Source: an uncultured Clostridia bacterium (GTDB taxonomy: Bacteria; Bacillota; Clostridia; UBA1381). From it: DNA of 64,000 nucleotides. Below, in pieces: positions 15,477 through 23,894 of the stretch. The stretch's first letter is position 1. Every line of letters starts with the position of its first letter. The notes below the pieces were generated by a model. It made no database searches. It was not told the origin of the DNA and saw only the letters and a program-made list of their open reading frames with translations. The stretch covers positions 1 through 64,000 of the forward strand of contig CAKSSN010000004.1 of assembly GCA_934489015.1 (NCBI GenBank). The letters are read 5' to 3'. The position numbers were made by a program, and so were the translations under genes.

Positions 15477-15539
15477 TTTAGCTAAAGTTACCACTTCGAT
15501 AAAACCGATAAAATTGATTTCACGGTAAAAAAACAAGAC

Positions 15540-15574
15540 CACCGAGAAAAGTTTGTAACAGACCTTTCTCGGTG
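15540..15574 (+). terminator. Terminator-like hairpin after the helicase gene
   Basis: CACCGAGAAAAG / CTTTCTCGGTG forms an 11-bp stem with one bulge and a 12-nt loop, followed by ATTTTC. Confidence 0.6.
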
Positions 15575-15922
15575 ATTTTCATGCAACAAATTTCATTTAT
15601 TAAAACGCTGCAATATTTTCTGCCGCGTTCCGCACCTTATTGGCAATCGAAAATACACCGAACTTATTTGTGCAAACTGCACAAAACAAGGAGGTTTTAA
15701 AGGAAAAAATATTTTTGGTGCAAAATGTTTCATTTTGTAGACTATTTTTTGGAAAACAGATTATAATAAATATCAAAATGTTTCAAAATGTAGAATGTAA
15801 AATTATGTATAATTACGATATGTAAAAACACAAAAAAATGTATTGCAGTATTTTAAGAAAAGTATTATAATAAAGTTAAGTTAATGATTCAAAATTAATT
15901 TAACTTATATCCGGTTTACATG
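15575..15922. other. Gene-free stretch
   Basis: About 350 bp with no convincing gene. It contains an isolated SD-like AAGGAGG at 15689-15695 with no credible protein behind it. It also contains an AT-rich inverted pair (AAGTTAA near 15875 and TTAACTT near 15898). It may be the remains of a deleted gene. Confidence 0.4.
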
Positions 15923-15973
15923 AAAAAGCCGACATTGCCGCAAAACTATCGTTTTACGCAATGGCGGCTTTTT
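15923..15973. terminator. Strong long-stem terminator
   Basis: AAAAAGCCGACATTGC and GCAATGGCGGCTTTTT enclose an inner AAAAC/GTTTT pair, giving a stem of about 22 bp with two or three mismatches and a TATC loop. T and A tracts on both sides allow termination in both directions. No gene ends immediately upstream, which supports loss of a gene here. Confidence 0.65.
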
Positions 15974-16042
15974 ACTTTTATACAATATTAATCCTTTTAT
16001 ATTCCGAAATTAAGCGCAAATTATGAAATCAGGCGCGAATTA

Positions 16043-16071
16043 TTGACAACTCCGATTTTTTTTGATATAAT
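16043..16071 (+). promoter_or_regulatory. Promoter of the discoidin-like protein gene
   Basis: TTGACA (16043-16048), 17-bp spacer, TATAAT (16066-16071), about 80 bp before the ATG at 16151. Confidence 0.75.
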
Positions 16072-16150
16072 ATAGCTATACAAATTACAAAAAAGCGGAC
16101 TTTAGCAAACGCGGCTATATGCACGATAAAAGATACAAGGGAGATTTGAT

Positions 16151-16840
16151 ATGTCAAAGCATCAAAGCAGAAAAAGAAAAGACAAGGATAACAGCCTTAA
16201 GGTTTTATTTATAATTTTAGTAGCTGTTATAGCAATATGTGCGGCTATTGCATTTTCGGTAATGGCTTTAACTGGTAACGAAAAGAAGCTTTCCGCACCG
16301 GCAACACCTACGCCGACAATAACGGCAACGCCTCAACCGAAAGCAACGGAAGAGGCACAAACCGAAAAGCCCACGCCGAGCGCTTCAGCTTCTCCGTCAC
16401 ATACGGCAAAGGAAGGCACTCCGTCATTTACGAAAATAACGGCTTCAAGCTCACGCGCGAACTATAATTCAATAACCTACGGGGCGGAAAATGTATCGGA
16501 TAAAAACAGCTCAACCGCATGGACGCCCGAAGAAAATTCGGAAAACCCATGGATTTGCTTTTCGTCAAAAACAGAGCAGACATTAAGCGGATTTTATATT
16601 CAAAACGGATATTTTAAAAGTGAAAAACTGTACAACGAAAATATGAGGGCAAAGGATATTGAAGTTGACTGCAACGGGGAAGCATTTGAATTCACACTTA
16701 ACGACGCAGGCTTCGGAAAGCTTCAAAATGTGAAATTTCCTCAGCCTGTTAAGTGCAGCTCGCTTAAAATTACCGTTTTGTCATATTATGAGGGCAGTAA
16801 ATATAACGAGCTTTGCATAAGCGAAATAGAGCCTTATTAA
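16151..16840 (+). CDS. Membrane-anchored discoidin/NADase-type glycan-binding domain protein
   Basis: A 229-residue protein. The basic N-terminus (SKHQSRKRKDKD) precedes one transmembrane helix at about residues 17-40 (VLFIILVAVIAICAAIAFSV). A Thr/Pro/Ser-rich extracellular linker runs to about residue 95. The rest is a beta-sandwich of the F5/8 discoidin type (ITASSSRANYNSITYGAENV, DKNSSTAWTP, then SGFYIQNGYFKSEKLYNENM, ending LCISEIEPY). This module binds glycans in related surface proteins. It is likely displayed on the cell surface. A small membrane protein is encoded downstream in the same direction. Confidence 0.78.
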   Translation: MSKHQSRKRKDKDNSLKVLFIILVAVIAICAAIAFSVMALTGNEKKLSAPATPTPTITATPQPKATEEAQTEKPTPSASASPSHTAKEGTPSFTKITASSSRANYNSITYGAENVSDKNSSTAWTPEENSENPWICFSSKTEQTLSGFYIQNGYFKSEKLYNENMRAKDIEVDCNGEAFEFTLNDAGFGKLQNVKFPQPVKCSSLKITVLSYYEGSKYNELCISEIEPY

Positions 16841-16865
16841 AGGAGCACGGTCTGAAAAAAAGCCC

Positions 16866-16942
16866 ATAGCACAGCTTTTTGTTCGGGCGGTATCAACTTA
16901 GGTTTTGTGCCCTACAGCACGAAAGGAATGATTAAAAAAATG
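16866..16942 (+). repeat. Dispersed leader-like repeat, copy 2
   Basis: Between the discoidin-like gene and the next ORF the sequence contains ACAGCTTTTTGTTCGGG, CGGT, TTTTGTGCCCTACAGCACG and AAAGGAATGATTAAAAAAATG, in the same order as on the minus strand at 4984-5066. The hairpin GTGC-CCTACA-GCAC precedes the SD. Confidence 0.6.
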
Positions 16943-17164
16943 AGTAATAAGCATACAAAAAAGCATAACACACGCATGATTAAAATTTGTGTCTGTGCCG
17001 CGCTTTCCTTTACGCTAATCTTGCAGCTTGCGGCACTGCTGCTTGTCGGGGAATCGGTAAGGAGCATAAAAAGCGAAACGGACGTTTTAAACGGCAAGCT
17101 CGTTTCAGTCAACAATGAGATTAATATTGTCAAGAACGAAGCGGCAAAGCTTGATAAAAATTAA
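16940..17164 (+). CDS. Small single-pass membrane protein with coiled coil
   Basis: About 74 residues. A basic cytoplasmic N-terminus (SNKHTKKHNTRMIK) is followed by one transmembrane helix (ICVCAALSFTLILQLAALLL). The extracellular tail has the heptad pattern of a short coiled coil (SIKSETDVLNGKLVSVNNEI). The topology recalls FtsL/DivIC-like septal proteins, but there is no specific match and no division gene nearby. The function is unknown. The start lies at 16940, or at 16928 giving MIKKM; the same ambiguity exists in the ACT gene because the leader repeat is shared. Confidence 0.6.
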   Translation: MSNKHTKKHNTRMIKICVCAALSFTLILQLAALLLVGESVRSIKSETDVLNGKLVSVNNEINIVKNEAAKLDKN

Positions 17165-17180
17165 ATCTTCAATAACAAAT

Positions 17181-17219
17181 AAAAGCCAAAAACCCGGTTA
17201 GGATTTTGGCTTTATTTTT
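17181..17219 (+). terminator. Terminator after the small membrane protein gene
   Basis: AAAGCCAAAA / TTTTGGCTTT stem with a short loop, followed by ATTTTTC. Confidence 0.75.
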
Positions 17220-17272
17220 CAAGACCATTATTTAACGGCAATCCATATTTCACACATATAATCCGGAGAGAA

Positions 17273-17471
17273 AATCCCCGATTTTGTGTAAACCTCATTT
17301 TTGGTTTACATAAACCTTTTATAAAATTATATCAAAATCCGTATCCCTGTAAAGGCTAAAATGCATGATAAAATCAGCCTTGACAGAAATACGGATTTTT
17401 GATTTTTGGGTAATTACAAAGGTTTACATAATTATGTGTTTAAAATTTTTACACAAAAAATGGGATAGCCC
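17273..17471. mobile_element. MITE-like palindromic element related to IS256 ends
   Basis: A ~200-bp element whose whole length folds back on itself. The outer ends are ATCCCCGATTTTGTGTAAA on the left and TTACACAAAAAATGGGATAG, followed by CCCC, on the right, in inverted orientation. Inner arms 17334-17357 and 17376-17399 pair over 24 bp with three mismatches (AAAATCCGTAT / ATACGGATTTT at the base). The ends resemble the IS256-family right end at 870-897, so a related transposase could move it. Its right end supplies the last codons and stop of the AraC gene. It encodes no protein. Confidence 0.65.
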
Positions 17472-18290
17472 CAATCCGATCATCCGACAGATAAACCTCA
17501 AACTCTATACCGCCTGCGTATTCATAATCGCTTTGCGGAAAGAACTCCGTACAAATTCTCTTATATGTTTCGGTAAACGCCTCAGGCATCTTTCCTCTTA
17601 CGGTAAAGACGGCATACGTATAAGCCGGGACTTCAACAACATCAAAATCCGCCGTATCCGCGTCCTTTTCACCGAGCGCAAAACCAATTCCGTAAGGGAA
17701 TTGTCCCTGATCGAGAGATGAAGAAAAGCTGATACCGAGCAAGCCTTTCATAGCGGTATCGGACGGTATAAGACTGCAAAGCTTCTCAACCGTTCCGTCC
17801 TTTCGGCATTCATTCCAAAACTTATAAACGTCCTCAACGGCCGTATCATTAACAAGCTTTGAACACGCTTTCTTTTGCATACAAGCTTAATAGGTCCTCT
17901 TTTTTCAATTCTGTATTCCATAGTATCTCCTCCTGTTAATATAAGCTTTACTGAAATTCTTGAGAAGGATTTTATTTTCCCGGTTTTTCTCGCCTCTGAC
18001 GGACTTACGCCGTGAAATCTCGAAAAAGCGCGTGAAAAGCTCTCCGGCGAATCATAGCCGCAGTCAAGTGCAATGTCAATTATTTTTTTATCCGTTTCGA
18101 TAAGCTCACTGCCGGCCAGTGTGAGCCTGCGCATACGAATATAATCACCTACGGTAAAGCCGCACACCGCAGCAAACACTCTCTGAAAGTGAAACGCTGA
18201 CATACAAGCGCATTTTGCCGCCTGTGCATAATCAATTTTTCCGCAAAGATTATTTTCTATATAATCAACAGCCTTTTGTATTCCGAGCAT
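17449..18290 (-). pseudogene. AraC-family regulator with GyrI-like effector domain, frameshifted
   Basis: The N-terminal part (from ATG 18290, SD AAAGGAGAG) is an AraC double helix-turn-helix: VDYIENNLCGKIDYAQAAKC, then ALDCGYDSPESFSRAFSRFH. The C-terminal part, in another frame, is a GyrI-like small-molecule-binding domain (VYKFWNECRKDGTVEKL, then FDVVEVPAYTYAVFTVRGKM). Restoring one A in the run at 17873-17876 (T4 on the plus strand, T5 expected) joins them into one protein of about 280 residues. The C-terminus runs into the MITE and lacks the usual EIWIPV-type end. Probably inactive as an effector-responsive regulator, although the DNA-binding half could still be made. Confidence 0.82.
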
Positions 18291-18362
18291 ATCCCTCTCT
18301 CCTTTCGATACTATTATACATCCGAAGAGAAAAAAGTTCCTGACTTTAAATGCTTTTATGTG

Positions 18363-19163
18363 TTAAATTCCCTTTGCCCACAAAGCCGCATTTTCAACCC
18401 ATTTTGCTATACACGGATTGTTCCATTTTTTGCAGCCGCACTCCGTTATTTCATTTCCGAGTGCAACGCCGTGCGGCGCGTCGGGATAAATATGAAGCTC
18501 AAACTTCATACCGGCATTTGCATAGGCTCCGGCAAGCGCAAGCGAATTTTTTACGTTTACGGCTTCATCGTTTGAGGTATGTACTATAAAAGCCGGGCTC
18601 GAATTTTCATTGACGTGCTTTTCAAGGCTGACCGCAAGCATATTCTCCTCAGTCATATTTTCCTTGCCTAAAAGGTTTTCAATGCTCCATATATGCGTAA
18701 AGCTTCTGTCAGAGGAAACAACGGGATATATCGGCATAATTCCTGTGGGTCTGTTATACCCCAACGGCATATCTATTTTTTCGTTTACCTCTTTGTTATC
18801 CCACAAAATACCCAAGCTTGCGGCAAGATGACCGCCTGCCGAAAAACCTGTGGCAAAAACTCTGTCGGGATTTATATTATATTCATCGGCATTATCCCTT
18901 ATATGCTTCATCGCAAGCGACGCTTCCGTAAGCTGAAGCGGAAAATGCTTTCCCTCACCAACGGAATAGTGAAGCACAAACGCATTAAACCCATACGGCA
19001 TAAATGCCTGCGCGATCGGCTCTCCCTCACGCTCAGAGCATACGCTCCCGTAACCTCCGCCCGGAATTACAAGTATTGCATCCCTTGTAAAGCCGTTTAT
19101 TTTATCGGCAATGTATGCGTCAAGATATGCGTCGCTGCCAAGCTCTGTTTTCTTAAAAATCAT
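18363..19163 (-). CDS. Alpha/beta-hydrolase (acetyl-esterase / BD-FAE-like)
   Basis: A 266-residue cytoplasmic esterase. It has the oxyanion motif VIPGGGYGSVC (HGGG-like), the nucleophile elbow ATGFSAGGHLAAS (Ser), the acid in VHTSNDEAV (Asp) and the His in YPDAPHGVAL. This set is typical of the BD-FAE/xylan-acetylesterase branch, which removes acetyl or aromatic acyl groups from plant oligosaccharides. There is no signal peptide, so substrates would be imported oligomers. SD AAGGAGG precedes the ATG. It stands alone, downstream of the two small zinc/TM ORFs. Confidence 0.85.
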   Translation of the reverse strand: MIFKKTELGSDAYLDAYIADKINGFTRDAILVIPGGGYGSVCSEREGEPIAQAFMPYGFNAFVLHYSVGEGKHFPLQLTEASLAMKHIRDNADEYNINPDRVFATGFSAGGHLAASLGILWDNKEVNEKIDMPLGYNRPTGIMPIYPVVSSDRSFTHIWSIENLLGKENMTEENMLAVSLEKHVNENSSPAFIVHTSNDEAVNVKNSLALAGAYANAGMKFELHIYPDAPHGVALGNEITECGCKKWNNPCIAKWVENAALWAKGI

Positions 19164-19246
19164 GTTTATTCCTCCTTAAAGCCACACCAGTGTCATCAAA
19201 CCCAAACTTTTCAAGCTCTGATCGACAGTATTCTACCTCTTCAAAT

Positions 19247-19516
19247 TTATTTTTCCGGTCTGCATTTCAAGCACGGAGCATATCCCCGCTCTTTGGCTTG
19301 CTTTGTTGATATTGATATTTCATTGTTTTTTATGTACTTGCAATTCTTTTTATGAAATTTCGCGCCTGATGGTGTAATATAAACAACAGCAGTGTTATCA
19401 TTCGCAATCGGTTGATTGTCCGAAAAACCTTTGTTATAGGAAAATACACTAACCCCAACAAGCAATACTACTGTAGATATTATAAATATAATTAGTTTCT
19501 TTTTAGTAATTATCAT
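19247..19516 (-). CDS. Small membrane-anchored protein with Ada-type zinc-binding module
   Basis: 89 residues: an N-terminal transmembrane segment (LIIFIISTVVLLVGVSVF), then the module VYITPSGAKFHKKNCKYI with a closing GYAPCLKC. This four-Cys/His pattern, related to the metal-binding part of Ada, is common as a C-terminal tag in clostridial surface proteins. The MBL protein at 38858 ends in the same module. The function is unknown; a structural zinc site is likely. Confidence 0.6.
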   Translation of the reverse strand: MIITKKKLIIFIISTVVLLVGVSVFSYNKGFSDNQPIANDNTAVVYITPSGAKFHKKNCKYIKNNEISISTKQAKERGYAPCLKCRPEK

Positions 19517-19544
19517 AAACTGTTTATACCCTCTTGATTATCTC

Positions 19545-19733
19545 TTAATACGCCCTTACAGTTACGCTTTGATTTTGTGTTTGTTCCGGCGTTGCAGCCT
19601 GCGTATTTATCGGGGCTGTTGCTTGTTCTGATGGCTGAACAGTCGGAGCTATGTAATCTTCTTTATATTTCGCATACTGATATGTTCCGAAAATGGGAAC
19701 AATTATTATGGCTACTGCAATTATAGATAGCAT
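19545..19733 (-). CDS. Short membrane ORF, probably the remnant of a larger gene
   Basis: 62 codons with one N-terminal transmembrane helix (LSIIAVAIIIVPIFGTYQYA) and a Pro/Thr/Gln-rich tail. It lacks a clear SD. Directly upstream on the same strand (about 19736-19868) lies a hydrophilic open stretch in another frame (ISDENAQKQFSQANNQTKHT). It would form the cytoplasmic part of a typical zinc-ribbon/TM protein if one frameshift were repaired. I regard this as a probable degraded gene. Confidence 0.35.
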   Translation of the reverse strand: MLSIIAVAIIIVPIFGTYQYAKYKEDYIAPTVQPSEQATAPINTQAATPEQTQNQSVTVRAY

Positions 19734-19882
19734 CTTTCTATAATGCTGCGGCTTCTCATCGAATTATTTTTTAAATGATTTTCTATAGATGTATGCTTTG
19801 TTTGATTGTTCGCCTGAGAAAATTGTTTTTGCGCGTTTTCATCTGAAATTAATGTGTTATTTTTATATTGTTAGCCGAAAGA

Positions 19883-19957
19883 GGCGCTGCGCTAAGCAAC
19901 GCCCCATCCTTTAGTGACTGCTGATTTTAGCAAAACGCGCTAAAGTCAGCAGTCACT
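19883..19957 (-). terminator. Two-hairpin terminator cassette after leuS
   Basis: On the minus strand, directly after the leuS stop, comes a long hairpin (19913-19957). Its outer arms AGTGACTGCTGA / TCAGCAGTCACT are perfect and an inner TTTAGC/GCTAAA pair follows. A second hairpin (GGCG-ctgcgctaagcaa-CGCC on the plus strand, 19883-19902) follows, with the loop sequence TTGCTTAGCGCAGC. The arrangement and sequence match the stretch after dnaJ (29311-29382). Confidence 0.7.
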
Positions 19958-19964
19958 TAAAAAT

Positions 19965-22373
19965 TTATCTTACAACTATGTTTACAAGCTTACCCGGAAC
20001 GGCAATAATTTTAACTATTGTTTTTCCGTCGGTTTCAGCCTTAATCTTTTCGGCAGCAAGTGCAGCCTTTTCCGTTTCTTCTTTTGAAAGACCTGCGGCA
20101 ACCATTATACGATCGCGGATTTTACCGTTTACCTGAACAACTATTTCTATTTCGTCGTCCTTAGTTTTATCCTCGTCATACTCCGGCCATGCCTTAAGCG
20201 ACAAAAGCTCTCCGCCCGAATACGGCTCGTAAAGCTCTTCTGTAATATGCGGAGCAACGGGATTGAGAAGCGTAAGAAGCGTAATAAATTCACCCTTTGT
20301 TATGCTTCCTTTTTTATAAAATTCATTTACGGCGCTCATCATTGTCGCAATCGCCGTGTTGAACTTCATTCTCTCAAAGTCCTCGCCGACCTTTTTAATC
20401 ATCTTGTGCATGAGCTTTTCAAGCTCCTTTGAATAGCCGTCTTCATCGGTTACCATATCCTTAAGATTCCATACTCTCTCAAGGAATTTATAGCAGCCCT
20501 TAAGTCCCTGATTTGACCACGGCGTTGACTGATCAAACGCACCTATAAACATTTCATATGTTCTGAAGGCGTCTGCGCCGAACTCGTTTACAACCTCATC
20601 GGGATTTACAACATTTCCTCTTGATTTAGACATTTTCTCGTTATTCTCACCGAGTATCATTCCGTGAGATGTACGCTTCATATACGGCTCCTTTGTGGGA
20701 ACAGCTCCGATGTCATAGAGGAACTTATGCCAAAATCTCGAATAGAGAAGATGGAGAGTTGTATGCTCCATACCGCCGTTATACCAATCAACCGGCGACC
20801 AGTATTCAAGCGCCTCGCGGCTTGCAAACGCTTCACTGTTATGCGGATCCATATATCTGAGGAAATACCAGCTTGAGCCTGCCCACTGCGGCATTGTATC
20901 GGTTTCGCGCTCTGCCGGACCTCCGCAGTGCGGACAGGTTGTTTTTATCCAATCCGTTGCCTTTTTAAGCGGCGATTCGCCGTTTTCTCCCGGCTCAAAG
21001 GTATCTATTTCGGGAAGCTCAAGCGGAAGCTCGCTTTCGGGGATAGGTACCCAGCCGCATTTTTCGCAGTATACAAGCGGAATAGGCTCACCCCAGTAGC
21101 GCTGACGTGAAAATACCCAGTCGCGCAGCTTATAGTTTACCTTTTTCTTTCCGAGTCCGTTTTCTTCAAGCCATTTTATCATTGCCGGGATTGCTTCCTT
21201 AACGCTCATTCCCGTAAGGAAGCCGCTGTTTACAAGAGTACCTGACGATACATCCGTATACGCCTGCTCCTGAACATTTTCTCCGCCGGAAACAACCTCT
21301 ACAATAGGAAGATTAAATTTCTTTGCAAACTCAAAGTCCCTTGTATCATGCGCCGGAACTGCCATAATAGCGCCTGTTCCGTATGTTACGAGAACATAAT
21401 CCGAAATCCATACCGGAAGCTTTGCTCCGTTTGCCGGATTTACGGCATAAACACCTTTAAGCGGCGCACCTGTTTTATCCTTTGCAAGCTCTGTACGCTC
21501 AAATTCCGATTTTTTGGAAGCTGCTTCTCTGTATGCCTGAACCTCGTCCCAGTTTTCTATAGAGTCCTTCATTTTGTCAACAAGAGAATGCTCCGGGCTT
21601 ACAACAACGTATGTTGCGCCGAAAAGCGTGTCACAGCGCGTTGTATAAACAACAAGGTCATCACCGGTTGAAAGCTTAAAGGTTACCTCCGCTCCCTCGC
21701 TTCGTCCGATCCAGTTTCTCTGCTGCGTTTTTACTTTTTCGATATAGTCTACCTCATCAAGATCATCAATAAGTCTTTGAGCATAATCGGTTATTTTAAG
21801 CATCCACTGGCTCTTTCTTCTCTGAACAACCTCGCTGCCGCATCTTTCGCAAACGCCGTTTACAACCTCTTCGTTTGAAAGGCCTACCTTGCAGCCCGTA
21901 CACCAGTTAATCGGCATTTCCTGCTTATATGCAAGTCCGTGCTTGAAAAGCTGAAGAAAAATCCACTGCGTCCATTTGTAATATTCCGGATCGGTTGTGT
22001 TTACCTCTCTGTCCCAGTCAAACGAAAAACCGAGCATTTTAAGCTGGCGCGTAAAGTTTTCGATGTTTTTCTTTGTAACAATTTTCGGATGAATTTTATT
22101 CTTTATCGCATAATTTTCGGTCGGCAGACCAAAAGCGTCCCAGCCGATCGGATAAAGCACATTATATCCGTTCATACGTCTTTTTCTCGCAATTATGTCA
22201 AGCGCGGTATAGCTTCGCGGATGACCCACGTGAAGACCTGCTCCCGACGGATACGGGAACTCTATCATTGCATAATACTTCGGCTTATCGCTGCCCGTTA
22301 CCGCATGAAATGCCTTCTCCTTTTCCCATCTGTCCTGCCACTTTTTTTCAAAGCTCTTAAAATCGTAACCCAT
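19965..22373 (-). CDS. leuS: Leucyl-tRNA synthetase
   Basis: Class Ia aminoacyl-tRNA synthetase of about 802 residues, full length. FPYPSGAGLHVGHPRSY holds the HIGH-type motif. CTGCKVGLSNEEVVNGVCERC is a zinc-finger segment. The CP1 editing domain follows (VVYTTRCDTLFGATYVVVSP, then TYGTGAIMAVPAHDTRDFEF). KMSKS lies in NNEKMSKSRGNVV, and a C-terminal anticodon-binding domain ends the protein. The ATG at 22373 has SD AAAGGGGA; an in-frame TTG three codons earlier abuts the SD. Last gene of the yhbY-nadD-yqeK-rsfS-leuS operon. No T-box leader is present. Confidence 0.97.
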   Translation of the reverse strand: MGYDFKSFEKKWQDRWEKEKAFHAVTGSDKPKYYAMIEFPYPSGAGLHVGHPRSYTALDIIARKRRMNGYNVLYPIGWDAFGLPTENYAIKNKIHPKIVTKKNIENFTRQLKMLGFSFDWDREVNTTDPEYYKWTQWIFLQLFKHGLAYKQEMPINWCTGCKVGLSNEEVVNGVCERCGSEVVQRRKSQWMLKITDYAQRLIDDLDEVDYIEKVKTQQRNWIGRSEGAEVTFKLSTGDDLVVYTTRCDTLFGATYVVVSPEHSLVDKMKDSIENWDEVQAYREAASKKSEFERTELAKDKTGAPLKGVYAVNPANGAKLPVWISDYVLVTYGTGAIMAVPAHDTRDFEFAKKFNLPIVEVVSGGENVQEQAYTDVSSGTLVNSGFLTGMSVKEAIPAMIKWLEENGLGKKKVNYKLRDWVFSRQRYWGEPIPLVYCEKCGWVPIPESELPLELPEIDTFEPGENGESPLKKATDWIKTTCPHCGGPAERETDTMPQWAGSSWYFLRYMDPHNSEAFASREALEYWSPVDWYNGGMEHTTLHLLYSRFWHKFLYDIGAVPTKEPYMKRTSHGMILGENNEKMSKSRGNVVNPDEVVNEFGADAFRTYEMFIGAFDQSTPWSNQGLKGCYKFLERVWNLKDMVTDEDGYSKELEKLMHKMIKKVGEDFERMKFNTAIATMMSAVNEFYKKGSITKGEFITLLTLLNPVAPHITEELYEPYSGGELLSLKAWPEYDEDKTKDDEIEIVVQVNGKIRDRIMVAAGLSKEETEKAALAAEKIKAETDGKTIVKIIAVPGKLVNIVVR

Positions 22374-22388
22374 TTTAATCAATCCCCT

Positions 22389-22706
22389 TTATCTGTACAA
22401 TCTCTCTATATCGTAAAAATTTCTTGCCTCTTCCGTCATAACGTGAGCTATAACATCGCCGAAATCAAGCAAGACCCAGTTTCCTCCGGCATATCCTTCG
22501 CTGTGGTGCAGCGCCTCTTTGGCTTCCTTCATTTTTTCCTCGACATTATCGGCACACGCCTTAACCTGATTTGACGAGCCGCACGTGCAAAGCACAAATT
22601 TTTCGGCTATGCTTGTAAATTCGGCAACATCGAGAATTTCAGCGTCCTTAGCCTTTTTATCCTCCATTGCGTCAAAAATGATTTTTGCTTTTTCTTCACT
22701 TGTCAA
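22389..22706 (-). CDS. rsfS: Ribosomal silencing factor RsfS (Iojap family)
   Basis: About 105 residues. It binds uL14 on the large ribosomal subunit and blocks subunit joining in starvation or stationary phase. Family motifs: ILDVAEFTSIAEKFVLCTCG, then VKACADNVEEKM and GNWVLLDFGDVIAHVMTEEA. The TTG at 22706 is preceded at a good distance by GGAGGAG; a TTG five codons upstream overlaps that SD and is rejected. It overlaps the end of yqeK by 11 bp, the usual coupling of these two genes. Confidence 0.92.
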   Translation of the reverse strand: MTSEEKAKIIFDAMEDKKAKDAEILDVAEFTSIAEKFVLCTCGSSNQVKACADNVEEKMKEAKEALHHSEGYAGGNWVLLDFGDVIAHVMTEEARNFYDIERLYR

Positions 22707-23292
22707 TATATTCTCCTCCAATCCGTCTGTTTAATTTCTTTGCGTCAAAGCCGTTTTCGATCATCTCGTTCCATGCCAGAAGAGATCCCGGATGAACGGC
22801 GTTTCCCTTTTTCATATTCCATACAACCGATCGCCTGAGCGATTCGGCAAATGCCATATCAAAGCTGTCGTCGAGAAGCATTCGCAGCGTTTGAACTCCG
22901 CTGTAGCACCTTGACGGCTCAGCCATATCGGCAAGGTAAACTATTTTTTCAAGAAGCGACATTCTCTGTCTGCCAACCGTATGATACCTCACGGCATCAA
23001 ATATTTCCTTGTCCCGTATATTATAATCCTCAAGCATTGCAGCGCCTGTCGGAGCGTGCATAAGCGCGGTGCTTGTCCTCTCCAGGCTGTCTGTTTTAAC
23101 GCCGCGACGCTCGCAAAGTGCAATCATCTCATCAAGACTTTTTTCCTTTGCAATATCATGAACCATACCGGCAAGGTATGCTTTTTCGGGATCGGCGCCA
23201 AGCCTTTGCGCCAGACTCTCCGAAAGCTCCGCCACACCGCAGCAGTGAATAAACCGCTTTTCACTGAGCAGTCCCTTTATTATCTCCTTCAA
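22696..23292 (-). CDS. yqeK: YqeK-type HD phosphohydrolase (symmetrical Ap4A hydrolase)
   Basis: 198 residues, HD superfamily. RFIHCCGVAELSESLAQRLG carries the first His, GMVHDIAKEKSLDEMI the HD pair, LMHAPTGAAML the next His and YHTVGRQRMSLLEKIVYLAD the C-terminal metal ligand. Characterised homologues split diadenosine tetraphosphate to two ADP, removing a stress by-product of aminoacyl-tRNA synthetases. That fits co-transcription with leuS. The start codon is TTG at 23292 with a weak SD. Confidence 0.92.
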   Translation of the reverse strand: MKEIIKGLLSEKRFIHCCGVAELSESLAQRLGADPEKAYLAGMVHDIAKEKSLDEMIALCERRGVKTDSLERTSTALMHAPTGAAMLEDYNIRDKEIFDAVRYHTVGRQRMSLLEKIVYLADMAEPSRCYSGVQTLRMLLDDSFDMAFAESLRRSVVWNMKKGNAVHPGSLLAWNEMIENGFDAKKLNRRIGGEYIDK

Positions 23293-23303
23293 AGCGTATC
23301 AGC

Positions 23304-23894
23304 TCATTTCCTGTATAAATTGTTTTTTTTAATTATTTCGCGCACGCCATCTGGTATAAGATACCTAACGCTTCTGCCGCTTTTTATCCTCTCTCTTATA
23401 TCGGACGATGATATATCAAGCTGCGGAGCGGAAATTTTATGAACGCTTGCGCCGAAAAGCTTTTTTACGTTTTCAATATAAAAATCCGTATCAATATCGC
23501 CGCGCGGATAAACAAGAAGCATGCAGAGCTTCGCAATTTTCTCCGGCATATACCACGTCGGAAAATCACGGACAGAATCTCCGCCGATTATAAAATATAT
23601 TTCGTCATATTCTTTCTTAAAATGCGTAAGTGTATCGACAGTATAAGAAAGTCCGCCGTTTTTAATTTCATAATCGCATACAAAAAAGCTGTCGTTTCCC
23701 TCAATGGCACGCTTTGTCATTTCAAGGCGCTGCGCTGCGTCCGCCATATCCTCACAAACCTTATGCGGCGGAGATGCATTGGGCAGAAACATTATTTTTT
23801 CAAGCTCGTACTGCTCCAGCGCCGACTCGGCAATTACAAGGTGCGCCGTATGAATAGGGTTAAAGGTGCCTCCGAATATACCTATCCTTTTCAT
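23304..23894 (-). CDS. nadD: Nicotinate-nucleotide adenylyltransferase
   Basis: 196 residues, complete. It transfers AMP from ATP to nicotinate mononucleotide in NAD synthesis. GIFGGTFNPIHTAHLVIAES is the nucleotidyltransferase (H/T)xGH-type motif. ISSSDIRERIKSGRSVRYLI is the ISSTxIR motif, and IIGGDSVRDFPTW lies between them. Its ATG overlaps the yhbY stop codon (ATGA). It is part of the conserved yhbY-nadD-yqeK-rsfS string. Confidence 0.96.
   Translation of the reverse strand: MKRIGIFGGTFNPIHTAHLVIAESALEQYELEKIMFLPNASPPHKVCEDMADAAQRLEMTKRAIEGNDSFFVCDYEIKNGGLSYTVDTLTHFKKEYDEIYFIIGGDSVRDFPTWYMPEKIAKLCMLLVYPRGDIDTDFYIENVKKLFGASVHKISAPQLDISSSDIRERIKSGRSVRYLIPDGVREIIKKNNLYRK

Noticed and set aside
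15640..15825. 61-codon ORF with an SD-like AAGGAGG inside it
   Set aside because: No family resemblance and skewed AT-rich composition; no support as a gene.
22374..22700. T-box riboswitch for leuS
   Set aside because: leuS lies inside an operon, 15 bp after rsfS, with no room for a leader.
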